DNA of 64,000 nucleotides from contig NZ_JAJNMU010000016.1 in assembly GCF_022458865.1 (NCBI RefSeq), positions 124,001-188,000 on the forward strand, given 5' to 3'. A model generated the notes under the pieces. The model saw only the letters and a list, made by a program, of their open reading frames with translations. It did not search any database and was not told the origin of the DNA. The DNA comes from Paenibacillus periandrae (GTDB taxonomy: Bacteria > Bacillota > Bacilli > Paenibacillales > NBRC-103111). A program made the position numbers and the translations under genes. Shown piece by piece: positions 43,784 through 53,322 of the stretch (position 1 is its first letter; every line of letters starts with the position of its first letter).

Positions 43784-44656
43784 TCACTTTCGCCACTGTA
43801 CAGGGAATAAAATCTGAAAATTTTTCGTTCTATGCCACAATCTTTGCCAAAACGTGAAGCTGGCGTTCAATGAACGTAGAAGCATTACGCTAATATTGTC
43901 ATTCGAACGCTTATCCAAAGCCCTGTCGATCAGCATATCACTCATTTGCTGCAGATCCTGCTGCTCCTTCTCGCCTTCACGAAGAAAGCGTTCTATCCGT
44001 GTATCTGACAATCGATCGTAAAAGCCGTCCGTGCAGAGTAAAAACAAATGCTCCGGAACAAAAAAACCGGTACGTTTAATAAGCTTCAGATTTTTCTGAT
44101 AGCCAAGACATTGCATAAGCACATGACGTTTGGGATGCTTCCGCGCCTGCTGTCTGGACAGTCTGCCTTTGCGGATCTGCTCGTAGATCCATGACTGATC
44201 CCGTGTCAGCTGTCGAATATGCATTTTGTAGTTGACTTTGTAGATACGGCAGTCTCCGATATGACAAAGAAAGTAGGTTTCATTCAGCAGAAAAAGCAGG
44301 GTCAGAGTCGTACCAATCTGATTCCCTGCATCCATGCCGATTTGGAGGAGCCGATCGTTAACCTCATAAAATAACCGCTCGATGGAGTTATCCAATTTCC
44401 CCCAGATGAGTTTTCGACGCAAAATAGAAGGGAGCTGTTCATCCAGCCAACGACGGACTACCTCCGTTGCCACATCGCTGGCTTTCTCCCCATCTCCACT
44501 TCCACCCATGCCATCAGCTATGACGGCAACTGCATAAGGCTCACCATTCTCCGTTGAACCTATGCGGAGCAGCGACCTATCCTCATTAATCATCCGAAAC
44601 CAACCCGAATGGGTAGCCACTCCATACTGCCAGTTTACGGCAAACGTTGTTTTCAA
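43784..44656 (-). CDS. PP2C-type protein phosphatase
   Basis: This 290-residue Ser/Thr phosphatase has the metal-binding motifs MINEDRSLL, AVIADGMGGSGDGEKAS, CHIGDCRIY and LLCTDGFYDRL. It is the PrpC/Stp type without a membrane anchor. It starts at a TTG 3 nt after the stop codon of the FHA gene. The FHA protein, which would bind phospho-Thr, and this phosphatase together suggest phosphorylation control of the pilus-like system upstream. No partner kinase with a complete kinase signature is seen in the window. Confidence 0.9.
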   Translation of the reverse strand: MKTTFAVNWQYGVATHSGWFRMINEDRSLLRIGSTENGEPYAVAVIADGMGGSGDGEKASDVATEVVRRWLDEQLPSILRRKLIWGKLDNSIERLFYEVNDRLLQIGMDAGNQIGTTLTLLFLLNETYFLCHIGDCRIYKVNYKMHIRQLTRDQSWIYEQIRKGRLSRQQARKHPKRHVLMQCLGYQKNLKLIKRTGFFVPEHLFLLCTDGFYDRLSDTRIERFLREGEKEQQDLQQMSDMLIDRALDKRSNDNISVMLLRSLNASFTFWQRLWHRTKNFQILFPVQWRK

Positions 44657-44659
44657 CCC

Positions 44660-46363
44660 CTACGACCCCATTTTAAATACAAATTCAGTGCTTATGATTC
44701 TAACTATATCACCTTCCTGCAAAGAATACATCCGGTATGGCACTAAAATTTCACCATTTATGAGGGTTCCATTGCGTGATCCTAAATCTTTCATCATGTA
44801 CAAACCATTTTCCAATGTTAATTCGGTATGCAGTCTGGATACACCAGGCTCCTCAAGCCCATAATCAACTCCTGAACCGGATCTCCCCAATACAAATGGG
44901 AATTTCTCCAGCTTGGTCACTTGGGTTGTTCCATTCAAGCTCCATTCAAGATAAGGTCGAGCTGTTTTGACGCCAAGCTGTAAGGAGGAAGCGCTTAAAA
45001 AAACGGTGGCATCCTGTGGAGTTAACAAAGTCGTGTGCTGATCAAGACTTTTATAATAAGAATCTGTTTCCTTGACCAAGGATGGCTCCTGCTTCAAGCT
45101 TTCAAGCCTTGATTCCAAACGTGATCCCGGAAGTCCAGCAGGTTCTCGACCTGCATGATGTACTACACCGTTGTTAGTATTGGAATTTTCTGGATAATGT
45201 ATTGGATTAGGATTAGGATTAAAAAAAGGCTGTAAGCCTGAAGACGTCTGAAGCAGCTGCCGTTCTTGGGATAGTTCATTATGAACCGAATCCCATGAAG
45301 CAGCTTCAGCCGCTTTCGAACCTGGCAACCAGATTTTCAACACAATAAAAACAAGATCAATAACTAGCACAGACAAACCGGCGCATATAAAAAGCCAGCC
45401 TTCTGACGGATGATCCAAATATAACTTCCAGACCAGACAAAGTACAAGTAAACCGACCAGCAGCGCAGGAAATTGAAACTTCTTTCTTTTATCAGCAATT
45501 TCCTTTTGATCGTCCTCTTCAAACCAGGATGGTGAAAAGGCTGGTGGCGCATACGAAGGCAGAACAGGGTTTGGATCAACAGATGCCGCTGTCGAAGGCG
45601 CTGCTGAAATCGGCGCTCCAGTCGATGGGGCGAACGATGATTTGGCTTGTTGTGACGTTGTCGAGCCGACACTGTTATTAATAGTATTACTGGAATGTGA
45701 AATCGTTGAGGAGACCGTTGGCTGGGTCTGAGCAAATTCCCTTTGTTTCGTACCATGCTCATGAGGTATTGAGACTTGTCCAAGACGATTACGATGCTTC
45801 AGCAGCAATTGCTTGAACACAGGTATATTAAATGACTCCTCCATTAAATAATTCATGATCTCCTGATAGCCGCTGCCTGACAGTTCGGATACTTTATGAA
45901 TTAAGCGTGACGCCAAATGCTGCAGGTCTACAGATACGGCGTTTTTTTCGGATAATGTGTCTTTTGGAATGTAGGTCAGATGAACGTCGGTCAAATCTTC
46001 CCCGCAGTAAATATAATCCTCTTTGAGCACATACCTGCCTTCCTGAAGCATGTAAACATTACTTTCTCCGACAATATCTACAATTGCATATAACAAAGAA
46101 AAAAATTGCTTGATACTCATAGTGTCCATGCGCAGCCACTGGGTTAACATTTTTTTGCCTGTAATATTGTAATATAGCTTAATCTGCTGATCCCGTTCCT
46201 CCACCTGAAGATCAAGTAAATGCGGAATTTTATTAGCAAGCAGCATATTCACTTGAAAGTCTGAAAGCTGATCCCTGTGCAGTCCGTCATCAGCAGACAG
46301 CACCATGTAATGTCCATTGCGTGTTACAAAATCGACCTTTAAACCATATAACAGCGCGTTCAA
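44660..46363 (-). CDS. FHA domain protein with DUF6382-like N-terminus
   Basis: This 567-residue membrane-associated protein has three parts. The N-terminal region (about 1-180) resembles DUF6382/pseudokinase-like domains, with SADDGLHRDQLSDF and a helical second half. A Ser/Thr/Pro/Asn-rich linker follows, with two adjacent membrane helices near 305-345. The C-terminal FHA domain is LGRSGSGVDYGLEEPGVSRL with HTELTLENGLY and DLGSRNGTLINGE. It starts at a TTG after AAGGAGG. It is encoded between the prepilin peptidase and the PP2C phosphatase and is probably part of the Tad-type system's regulation. Confidence 0.85.
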   Translation of the reverse strand: MNALLYGLKVDFVTRNGHYMVLSADDGLHRDQLSDFQVNMLLANKIPHLLDLQVEERDQQIKLYYNITGKKMLTQWLRMDTMSIKQFFSLLYAIVDIVGESNVYMLQEGRYVLKEDYIYCGEDLTDVHLTYIPKDTLSEKNAVSVDLQHLASRLIHKVSELSGSGYQEIMNYLMEESFNIPVFKQLLLKHRNRLGQVSIPHEHGTKQREFAQTQPTVSSTISHSSNTINNSVGSTTSQQAKSSFAPSTGAPISAAPSTAASVDPNPVLPSYAPPAFSPSWFEEDDQKEIADKRKKFQFPALLVGLLVLCLVWKLYLDHPSEGWLFICAGLSVLVIDLVFIVLKIWLPGSKAAEAASWDSVHNELSQERQLLQTSSGLQPFFNPNPNPIHYPENSNTNNGVVHHAGREPAGLPGSRLESRLESLKQEPSLVKETDSYYKSLDQHTTLLTPQDATVFLSASSLQLGVKTARPYLEWSLNGTTQVTKLEKFPFVLGRSGSGVDYGLEEPGVSRLHTELTLENGLYMMKDLGSRNGTLINGEILVPYRMYSLQEGDIVRIISTEFVFKMGS

Positions 46364-46381
46364 CGATGCTGACCTCCTTCA

Positions 46382-46894
46382 CTAACTAAATTGCCAAAAT
46401 ACCGTTGCGGCTGCTGGCATAACTGCCCACATAAATGGAAACCGGATATGATGAGCTGATTTACGGTACGTATCGAGCGGTTTGAGTCGCTTCCAAATCA
46501 GTATCCCCATCAACATCGTATAGATAGGACCTCCTCGCGTCTTCCACTCACCTCGCCAGAACAAAATCAGACAGCCGATCACAGCGGCGTATATTAAAGA
46601 ATACATTAAGCTTTGCAGCACAAACTCTCCACCGCTCAAAGCTCCAATCGCTGCAAAAAGCTTTACATCTCCCGCTCCAACTGCACGAATCATATACAGG
46701 ATAAGCAATGGAGCGAACCCTAACAGAGCACCAAGCAGCGCATAGCCAATTCCCGCACCACCCGAAATAAAAGCATGAAATCCAATTCCCACTATAAAAC
46801 CCGCAGCGCAAAGTATATTAGGAATCTTTCTTTTTGTTATGTCCGTGATGAAGGCTGCGGTGAGCAGCCCGCCTGTCAGCAGCATCATCCCCAT
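46382..46894 (-). CDS. A24 family prepilin peptidase (TadV/CpaA-like)
   Basis: This 170-residue polytopic membrane aspartyl protease has catalytic Asp residues in FITDITKRKIPN and RAVGAGDVKLFAAIG (GxGD motif). It lacks the cysteine/methylase domain, as in CpaA/TadV. The start is an ATG at 46894 sharing one base with the preceding stop codon, after AGGGGG. It would process Tad-type pilin precursors. The presumed substrates, two TadE-like proteins, are encoded upstream. Confidence 0.9.
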   Translation of the reverse strand: MGMMLLTGGLLTAAFITDITKRKIPNILCAAGFIVGIGFHAFISGGAGIGYALLGALLGFAPLLILYMIRAVGAGDVKLFAAIGALSGGEFVLQSLMYSLIYAAVIGCLILFWRGEWKTRGGPIYTMLMGILIWKRLKPLDTYRKSAHHIRFPFMWAVMPAAATVFWQFS

Positions 46895-47565
46895 CAGCTT
46901 CCCCCTACCCATGCGTGCTCATAGGCATGCTTACGAATCACAATTGCTTTTCTGAAAAAAGGGACCGTCAGCGGCACCTCATATTGGGCTTCAATTCCGA
47001 TAAATGCCTCCTCCTTGTTGTTCAAATCGGGCATAATGACTTTCGTTACCTGCAGTCTTTCGGGCTTTAGCCGAGATTTATTGGCATACGTAACAACCAG
47101 CGGTGTCACTACGCTATTCAGCAGAGGCTTGTAGATAGCTTCGATTTTTTGTTTGGCCTCTTCGGTCCCTGCTTGACTCAATGCTTCGAGCTGTTCTCGC
47201 TGAGTTTTTTCCCATTGCATTAGCTTGACGACAGGCTCAGGGATCCATCTTTCGTATTCATCAACAAATTCCTCACCTTGCACAGCCTTCGATCTAACCA
47301 TATCGATTTTATCCAGCGTTGTATCTATCAGACCCTTGGCTGAGCTTTGACCCCACTTGGATTTGGCCTCCTGATAGATTAGATCAATCGGATACATATT
47401 GGTTGCGACTACCTTGGTCGTATCGGATACAGCCGATTGTAAAGCCATTTCTGCCAGTGATACTTGAATAAATGCAATTAATAATAAAATAAAAGATAAA
47501 AATAGCGGCAGAACGAGCGAAGCCTCCAATACAATACCGCCTTCTTCCCTATGAATAAACTTCAC
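46894..47565 (-). CDS. TadE-like pseudopilin, 223 residues
   Basis: This protein has a short cytoplasmic leader, then EEGGIVLEASLVLPLFLSF followed by a hydrophobic helix, the classic prepilin/TadE signal with Glu in the +5-like position. A soluble extracytoplasmic domain of about 180 residues follows. It is encoded directly upstream of the prepilin peptidase. The role as a minor pilin is inferred from the family. Confidence 0.8.
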   Translation of the reverse strand: MKFIHREEGGIVLEASLVLPLFLSFILLLIAFIQVSLAEMALQSAVSDTTKVVATNMYPIDLIYQEAKSKWGQSSAKGLIDTTLDKIDMVRSKAVQGEEFVDEYERWIPEPVVKLMQWEKTQREQLEALSQAGTEEAKQKIEAIYKPLLNSVVTPLVVTYANKSRLKPERLQVTKVIMPDLNNKEEAFIGIEAQYEVPLTVPFFRKAIVIRKHAYEHAWVGGS

Positions 47566-47646
47566 TTTTCACCTCCTCAAAACCTCCGTAAAACTACTAA
47601 AAGCACTGCTGCCAAAACTGCTTTCTATGTAAGACTTACCCCGCTG

Positions 47647-49929
47647 CTAGTAAGACATTGCACCTGTTCGTATAAGCTGGCACCGATTCCCATTCACCTC
47701 GCAGGGAGACAGCTGTGTTGATCCAAGCATTTTCATAATTCCCGGTAAAAACCACAGCCTTATTGAGGTAGCAGCGGTGCCTGACACATAAGTTGTACTC
47801 AATTGTAAATCTTTCCCTGTATTTAATTGAATCAATGCCTGCATGCGAGACATCAGCACCTTATCTCGACTATGAATAAGAAGGAAAATCCGCAAATAAT
47901 CTTTATAAGTCAAGGTAACGAGATTGCCCAGCTTTTTAGCCAAAGGAACAGCGTCCCCCTGTACCAGCTTGAGCATATCCAGCTGTGCTTTCACAGCACC
48001 TTCAGCCACTGCTGCCAGCAGCATCAATAAGGGGGATCCTGCATTCATGGCTTGAATATGGGGCTCCAATAAAGCTTCCGCTGTACCCACTGCCAAACGA
48101 AAGGCGAACATTTCACCATAGGCCATTGAGTAATTGCTCAAGCAGGAGTTACCTCCATACAACAAATATTCGACCTCTTGATTCGTCAACGGATGGCTGC
48201 CCGGCTGAGATGCTTCTTTGGACACCTTGATGGATCCACTCACATCTTTCTCCAGCCCGAGCGTACGATAATTAAATTTACTTAGTGCATATTCATCTAT
48301 ATAGAACTCATCACGCACATCAGTCAAAATGGATTCGAACGAAGTAATTAAACTCATTGCACTGTCGTTAGCTTTATCAGCATCTTTGAAATCGAGATTA
48401 GGAACAGGCTGGGCCATATTAGCTTGTTCATTGGTCATCATGTACCCTTGATAATAGCCGACTGATCCTTTCGATGGATCTCCTTGAAGCCGAATATAGC
48501 TCTCTTTATAAGGGTCCGATGTTTGTATCAGACTGCAGCTGCCCATAGCCTTCGTAATCTGATCAAGATAAGGCTGTGCCTTTTTCCTTTGTTCCCGTTT
48601 TGAAGTCTTTACACTGTCCCTATTCTTATTCCGAGCCGCTTCCTTGGGACTTTGCTGGGTAAACAAACCATTCGCTTTTTGCCAAAATGATTCATTGGCT
48701 TTATCTGCATTCTGATAGTTTTGTGCATCAAACAACCAGATACTGCCAAGCTGTGCCTGCAAACCCGAAAATAGTGCCACACTAGACGCTGCTTGAGCTC
48801 CATAGTCATCCAGTTCCTGTCTGCTGATCCTATGTATGTTTTGAAACACCTGATCCGCAGGGTATTCGGACGCACCGGTAGAACTGGAATCTATAGTGCT
48901 CAGCTCTGCGTTTAGCTTATCATTCGCCGTTTTGGCCGCATTCAGCGCTGTTTCGAACTTATCAAGAGAGCTTTTTAAAGCAGTTAAATCTGATGTCGAA
49001 CGAAGCTTAAGTACGGTGAGCAGGCTGGCATATTTAATTGTATCTTCCAGTAGCTCCTCCAGATCGCTTACTTTGTAAAACACCTCGTTCAATTGTTCAT
49101 TGAGCTTGTTTCTGCTTTCAGAAAGCCCCCGAATCGAATCTGCGGCTCCCGCTCCCGCCTTCGCCAGGGATTCAATGCTTTTATCAATGCTTTTAATTTG
49201 CTCCTCGAGATTTTTTAGATGCATCTTGGCTTCATTCAGAGACTGCCTGACTTCATCTACGTTATGAATACCCACCTTTTCGCTTAATTTGTTTAAATCT
49301 GATAATTGAGTTTTATAAAATGGATGCATCGTTTGTGCTTTATGGTACATGCTTTCCCACGCATCCCACGCATCGTCCAGCTTATCATCACGATCCTCAA
49401 TCCATTTTTCTATCGAAATTGCATTTTTTGAAAATTTTTGGGCTTGAGACATTGTGGTGGCAAGGCCCGTCTTTTTAAATTTATCAGCCAGCTCCAAAGC
49501 ATAAATCATCGGTGCCCGATATTTCATCTCCTCCAGAACTTGTTTTTTGAACACCTTATGGCTGGCTAATGTATACATCGAAGTTATACTGGAATCAGAT
49601 TTATCCAAACGATGGTCAATAAATTGGAAATATGCCGCCTGGATGGAGCCCGAAAGATTGCCGTCGACAGTTTTAAGAAAAAGTGCTTCCGTTTTTTCCT
49701 GTTCCTGATCAAGTGCAAACAAACCATAATTGTGCAGCTGCGGGGAAAAGGCCGACAGTACAGAACGAACTCCCGTTTTAACTGCATTTTCAGCTTCCTT
49801 CTCGGCAACCTTAATTCTAGAGAAATCGATCAGTAATGCACAAAATAAAAACATAGGAACCAAGATCAAAATTAAATACAAGGAGACCGCACCCCGCTGT
49901 TCCTTTATCAGCCTCCGCAGCCACTTCAA
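47647..49929 (-). CDS. DUF5702-like large surface protein of the Tad cluster
   Basis: This 760-residue protein has an N-terminal prepilin-like helix (EQRGAVSLYLILILVPMFLF then CALLIDF), long coiled coils (about 200-345; KNLEEQIKSIDKSIESLAKA) and a C-terminal helical domain. It resembles TadG/DUF5702 proteins found next to TadE in Firmicutes. The start is best at a TTG at 49929, because AAGGGGG lies 8 nt before it. An ATG 24 nt upstream, inside the preceding gene's 3' end, lacks a ribosome site. Confidence 0.8.
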   Translation of the reverse strand: MKWLRRLIKEQRGAVSLYLILILVPMFLFCALLIDFSRIKVAEKEAENAVKTGVRSVLSAFSPQLHNYGLFALDQEQEKTEALFLKTVDGNLSGSIQAAYFQFIDHRLDKSDSSITSMYTLASHKVFKKQVLEEMKYRAPMIYALELADKFKKTGLATTMSQAQKFSKNAISIEKWIEDRDDKLDDAWDAWESMYHKAQTMHPFYKTQLSDLNKLSEKVGIHNVDEVRQSLNEAKMHLKNLEEQIKSIDKSIESLAKAGAGAADSIRGLSESRNKLNEQLNEVFYKVSDLEELLEDTIKYASLLTVLKLRSTSDLTALKSSLDKFETALNAAKTANDKLNAELSTIDSSSTGASEYPADQVFQNIHRISRQELDDYGAQAASSVALFSGLQAQLGSIWLFDAQNYQNADKANESFWQKANGLFTQQSPKEAARNKNRDSVKTSKREQRKKAQPYLDQITKAMGSCSLIQTSDPYKESYIRLQGDPSKGSVGYYQGYMMTNEQANMAQPVPNLDFKDADKANDSAMSLITSFESILTDVRDEFYIDEYALSKFNYRTLGLEKDVSGSIKVSKEASQPGSHPLTNQEVEYLLYGGNSCLSNYSMAYGEMFAFRLAVGTAEALLEPHIQAMNAGSPLLMLLAAVAEGAVKAQLDMLKLVQGDAVPLAKKLGNLVTLTYKDYLRIFLLIHSRDKVLMSRMQALIQLNTGKDLQLSTTYVSGTAATSIRLWFLPGIMKMLGSTQLSPCEVNGNRCQLIRTGAMSY

Positions 49930-49945
49930 ACGCCATACCCCCTTA

Positions 49946-50977
49946 TTATTCATGGATAACTATAACGATACCTTTGCGCTGAAGCTCTTGTCTAAAGCTG
50001 GCCGAGAGCGTCACCGTGTCTCTGCTGGATTGTTTAAAGAAGTGCCAGACGACCCCCTTGATCTGGGTACCCTCTTGCAGCAGCTCCGCATCCTTAGGCA
50101 TTTGGACTTGTCGAAGCTGACTTTCATTAAAGGTGTAAAAGGCTTGATGTGCAACCTGATTGGCATCCAAGGCGTCTACTTGACGCTCCGTTGCAGCATT
50201 TACCCTGACTGTCTCGGCCTTTCCGTTGACAAGCGTTTGTAAGTATTTAACTGCAGTCGCATGACTATTGATGACAGCACGAGGTTCAGGAACTGAGGTG
50301 GGCTCTATAAAAGTTTCAACCGCAGCACGTGGTGACAAACGTCCTTTCACTTCACTAATAAATGTTCGTGTCAGATCAATAATACGAATCGATTCTACGG
50401 GATCAACCACTTGAGCTTGTGCCGTGGACTGTACTTCATGGATGAGCAGCTTTTCCGCATATTTAGGTGAATGAAACGGTTTATTGAGATAGACGGACAC
50501 CTCCCTAAATATGCCGCTGTTGCGATATTGCATCTTCCCGTTCCATTCCTTGGAAATCGTAGCACCTACACGACGCAGCTTTTCCTCAGGACTTCGATCT
50601 CCACTAGACGCTGTAGTAGGCAGGGTTACCTGTGAAGCCGCATTGGGAATCAGGAACGCAAATAGATCCGAAATGCTATCACTGTGCAGCCTCCAATACA
50701 ATCCATCATCCTCACCAACATTATAGGCCCCTGTGCTCGTATTCTTCGTACTGTTATCCCATGTAAAAGCAGCACGATCAGCCGCAATCCCTGCAGATTG
50801 CTGGGCGGATGAGGACTGAAAGACGAATAACGCCAGAAATAAGAGCGACAACGTGCTGAGCAGAATGAGCGGCATCACAAAGCTGGCCTCGATGGTGAAG
50901 GTACCACGGGTTTCGCGAAGCAATGGCAGCCTGCAAAATCCAAGTATTGGTAATTTCCTTCGTTTTTTTGTAATCAT
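49946..50977 (-). CDS. TadE-like pseudopilin, about 343 residues
   Basis: This protein has a basic N-terminus, then RGTFTIEASFVMPLILLST and a hydrophobic helix, again a TadE/prepilin signal. A soluble extracytoplasmic domain of about 280 residues follows. The start is uncertain: ATG at 50977 and GTG at 50998 both lack a strong ribosome site. It is the most upstream gene of the Tad cluster in the window. Motor genes expected further upstream are missing, and an A/T-rich mobile region begins 20-50 nt away. Confidence 0.78.
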   Translation of the reverse strand: MITKKRRKLPILGFCRLPLLRETRGTFTIEASFVMPLILLSTLSLLFLALFVFQSSSAQQSAGIAADRAAFTWDNSTKNTSTGAYNVGEDDGLYWRLHSDSISDLFAFLIPNAASQVTLPTTASSGDRSPEEKLRRVGATISKEWNGKMQYRNSGIFREVSVYLNKPFHSPKYAEKLLIHEVQSTAQAQVVDPVESIRIIDLTRTFISEVKGRLSPRAAVETFIEPTSVPEPRAVINSHATAVKYLQTLVNGKAETVRVNAATERQVDALDANQVAHQAFYTFNESQLRQVQMPKDAELLQEGTQIKGVVWHFFKQSSRDTVTLSASFRQELQRKGIVIVIHE

Positions 50978-51062
50978 TCCACAATAAATGTGTCCCACTT
51001 ATTTGGGATTAAGCGAATCTGAATCAGATTTGATTGTGTTAGATTGATTAGTTGTTGATTCA

Positions 51063-51198
51063 GGAAATTAAAGATTGTTACCCAAAACCCAGTAAATGCT
51101 AGGTCCATAAATAATATTTATAAGCTATTAAGTTCGTTAGTATGTTGAACTCTCCAAGCCAACACGCTGAAAAATCGGAAATTAAAGTTCGTTACTAG
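51063..51198 (+). repeat. 21-bp direct repeats, candidate TnsB-binding sites (left end)
   Basis: GGAAATTAAAGATTGTTACCC (51063-51083) and GGAAATTAAAGTTCGTTACTA (51177-51197) agree at 17 of 21 positions. A weaker copy at 51123-51143 keeps ATTAAGTTCGTTAGT. Spacings of about 60 and 54 nt are usual for Tn7-type end sites. This lies in a 350-nt gene-free stretch (51001-51353). Confidence 0.55.
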
Positions 51199-51310
51199 TG
51201 TTTACTATTGTAACCAATTAAACAAAAATTGCCAAATATATTACATTTTTTTGTTCATTTTATGAATAATATCTTTGGTTTCACGATGTTTTTTACAAAA
51301 TAAACATAAA

Positions 51311-51331
51311 ATGGAGCTGCTCGCGGCAACT
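51311..51331 (-). terminator. terminator after tniQ
   Basis: Minus-strand GGAG-t-TGC/GCA-g-CTCC hairpin is followed by ATTTTATG, 23 nt beyond the tniQ stop codon. Confidence 0.5.
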
Positions 51332-51353
51332 CCACACAAAATTTTGTTATACT

Positions 51354-52928
51354 CTAAACATTCTTAATTTTTGATTTAGAGAAATACTTTTTGGGTGGAA
51401 AGTTTTCTTTTGTCCATTCCTTATCATGTTTTATCATATAGTCATAACTTGATTTTCCAATAGCTAAACTTAGTTGAGTCAGATTAATATCACTATTCTC
51501 GGCTATAATCTTCAATGACTTTTCTCTGAGATCATTTATTCTAGAGTAAGAATATTTTTCACCACTTGTCAATTTTAGCAATACATCTATATCATTACCA
51601 TTTTCTGTGTAAATTTGAAGATATTTTTTTACAGTTGTAGGGGCACATCTTAACGCACTTGCTACATACTTATATTCTCTATGTTGAGAGTATAATTGGA
51701 TTAGTTTTCCAAACCATTCCTTACTTCTACTGTTCCAATACTTCCCTTTTAAGGAGTCTACATTTTTTCTGATTTCATCGGGACTTTTGAAGATTGTTAT
51801 TTTAGAAAATCCGCCCTCATCATCTGTACTGAAACCAATTTTACATTTTGCACATGTATATTTGCGCATAAAAACCTGCTTCTTTTTATCAAAAAATCTT
51901 TTGTAAGTGTTAAACTTTTGGTCACAATTTTTGTTTGGGCATTTATAGTAGGTTAAATCCCACGGAGGTAAATTAGAAACTATCACCGGTAATGGATTCA
52001 AAATAAAATTTTCTGCACTTCCAGTAAAAAACCTCATATTTAATATTTGCATCAGAAGCGAGTTTTGCTTAACACCTAAACTACTCAGCGAAAAGGTCAT
52101 CACACTTGACTCTGTTGTGATACCTATTTCCTTTAAATTGTTCTCACCGAAATGGGAATTGATCAAAATTCGATATTTTTCATCTTCAAATACCCCCTTT
52201 TTCCGCAACAAATTATTAGCTAGTGCATAATGTAGGTTTTTACTTCTAAGTACTTCAATATTAAGTAACCCTAACTTATTTGAGAAGAGAAACACTATAT
52301 CATCAAGAATTTTTATCTTTAAGTCAGAAGTTCTACTAACCTCATTTCTGTACTCAATTAATAGAGCGCCACAACTGGTACATGATGGTTTTATTAATAA
52401 CTGATTCCTCTTTGTATTATTGGCAAGAGGCATTTTACAACAGGGACAATTTGAGATTAAATTCACGTGGTGTATTTTGCAAATATCCATTTTTTGTATT
52501 TGGTGAATCCTATGAACATAGGTAACACCATACATATTATAATCATCATATGCACACTTTGGACAATAATTAATTTCACTTGACACAATGAGATTTTGCC
52601 CAACCAATAACGGGTCATTAGTTTCAGAGTGATCCATTATTTGGGTTGCATTTTGAATATCTGATTCTTCTAAAAATAGACAAACTAATGGTAAATACGA
52701 ATGCTGCATTAGAAATTCAGCCAAAACGTAGGAGTTTTCACCTGGGATTTTATTAAGCATATCGCCAATATTTTTTGGAAATACAGCATTAAAACCAGAG
52801 CGAATGCCGAATAATTCCTTATACATCAGGTCAAAATGAATGCTCCCTCTCGCTTTATAATGCCTGTAAACAATATTTCGAATATCCTCATCTGGTAGTG
52901 GTGGCGGTAATACGAAGTGTGAAAGCAA
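51354..52928 (-). CDS. tniQ: TniQ/TnsD family target-selection protein
   Basis: This 524-residue protein has a TniQ domain with zinc-binding Cys/His groups (NYCPKCAYDDYN, CKIHHVNLISNCPCC, SCTSCG). A central region follows with another zinc ribbon (YKCPNKNCDQ..., YTCAKCKIGF) and a helix-turn-helix-like C-terminus (YVASALRCAPTTVKKYL). This is the organisation of TnsD, which binds a specific chromosomal site and recruits TnsC. It starts at a TTG after GAGGAT. It is separated from tnsC by 560 nt, unlike typical Tn7, where the genes are close. Confidence 0.87.
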   Translation of the reverse strand: MLSHFVLPPPLPDEDIRNIVYRHYKARGSIHFDLMYKELFGIRSGFNAVFPKNIGDMLNKIPGENSYVLAEFLMQHSYLPLVCLFLEESDIQNATQIMDHSETNDPLLVGQNLIVSSEINYCPKCAYDDYNMYGVTYVHRIHQIQKMDICKIHHVNLISNCPCCKMPLANNTKRNQLLIKPSCTSCGALLIEYRNEVSRTSDLKIKILDDIVFLFSNKLGLLNIEVLRSKNLHYALANNLLRKKGVFEDEKYRILINSHFGENNLKEIGITTESSVMTFSLSSLGVKQNSLLMQILNMRFFTGSAENFILNPLPVIVSNLPPWDLTYYKCPNKNCDQKFNTYKRFFDKKKQVFMRKYTCAKCKIGFSTDDEGGFSKITIFKSPDEIRKNVDSLKGKYWNSRSKEWFGKLIQLYSQHREYKYVASALRCAPTTVKKYLQIYTENGNDIDVLLKLTSGEKYSYSRINDLREKSLKIIAENSDINLTQLSLAIGKSSYDYMIKHDKEWTKENFPPKKYFSKSKIKNV

Positions 52929-53097
52929 ATCATGACATCCTCATTAAGTTTCTATTTATTATGAACGAATTTTTCCAAGATTATGCAATGTATTTAACTG
53001 ATTGAACTTATCACTATTTTTTGAATCTAAATAGCTATAGAAATGTCATATACCAACTCTGCGATGGTTGATGGGGGCCACATTTCATTGGTCTAGT

Positions 53098-53322
53098 TTA
53101 CAATAATGAAGTCCCCGAGCTTCCAACTACAATGCTCGTATAGTTATTAATTGACTTCAAAAAAAAGTGACTCCTGTTCAGTAAAGTACAGGAATCACCT
53201 TTTAAGCAAGATTTTTTCATACACCCTGTGTAGGCGGCTCGACAAGCTTTTCTCCTGTCCTCAAGCTGTTGTACGATCACTTTCGCATCTTTAACGTCAT
53301 TCTTCGTGGGTGGACTCACCAC
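53098..53322 (-). CDS. possible small basic protein in the tnsC-tniQ gap
   Basis: A 74-codon GTG-initiated frame has a product starting VSPPTKNDVKDAKVIVQQLE and a Cys-rich middle (CRAAYTGCMKKSCLKGDSC). The frame is open for some codons upstream (KQVKYGV) to a TGA. No ribosome site is convincing, and the terminator hairpin lies within its 3' half. It may be a remnant of a transposase or regulator, or an accidental frame in an RNA gene. Confidence 0.25.
   Translation of the reverse strand: MVSPPTKNDVKDAKVIVQQLEDRRKACRAAYTGCMKKSCLKGDSCTLLNRSHFFLKSINNYTSIVVGSSGTSLL
53159..53198 (-). terminator. strong intrinsic terminator in the tnsC-tniQ gap
   Basis: On the minus strand, GTGATTCCTGT pairs with ACAGGAGTCAC (11 bp with one G-U) around a 10-nt loop. 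It is followed by eight T residues. It would stop transcripts 290 nt after the tnsC stop codon. Confidence 0.85.

Noticed and set aside
53098..53322. The 74-codon frame as a confident gene
   Set aside because: No ribosome site, a terminator hairpin inside the frame, and no recognisable family; kept only at low confidence.
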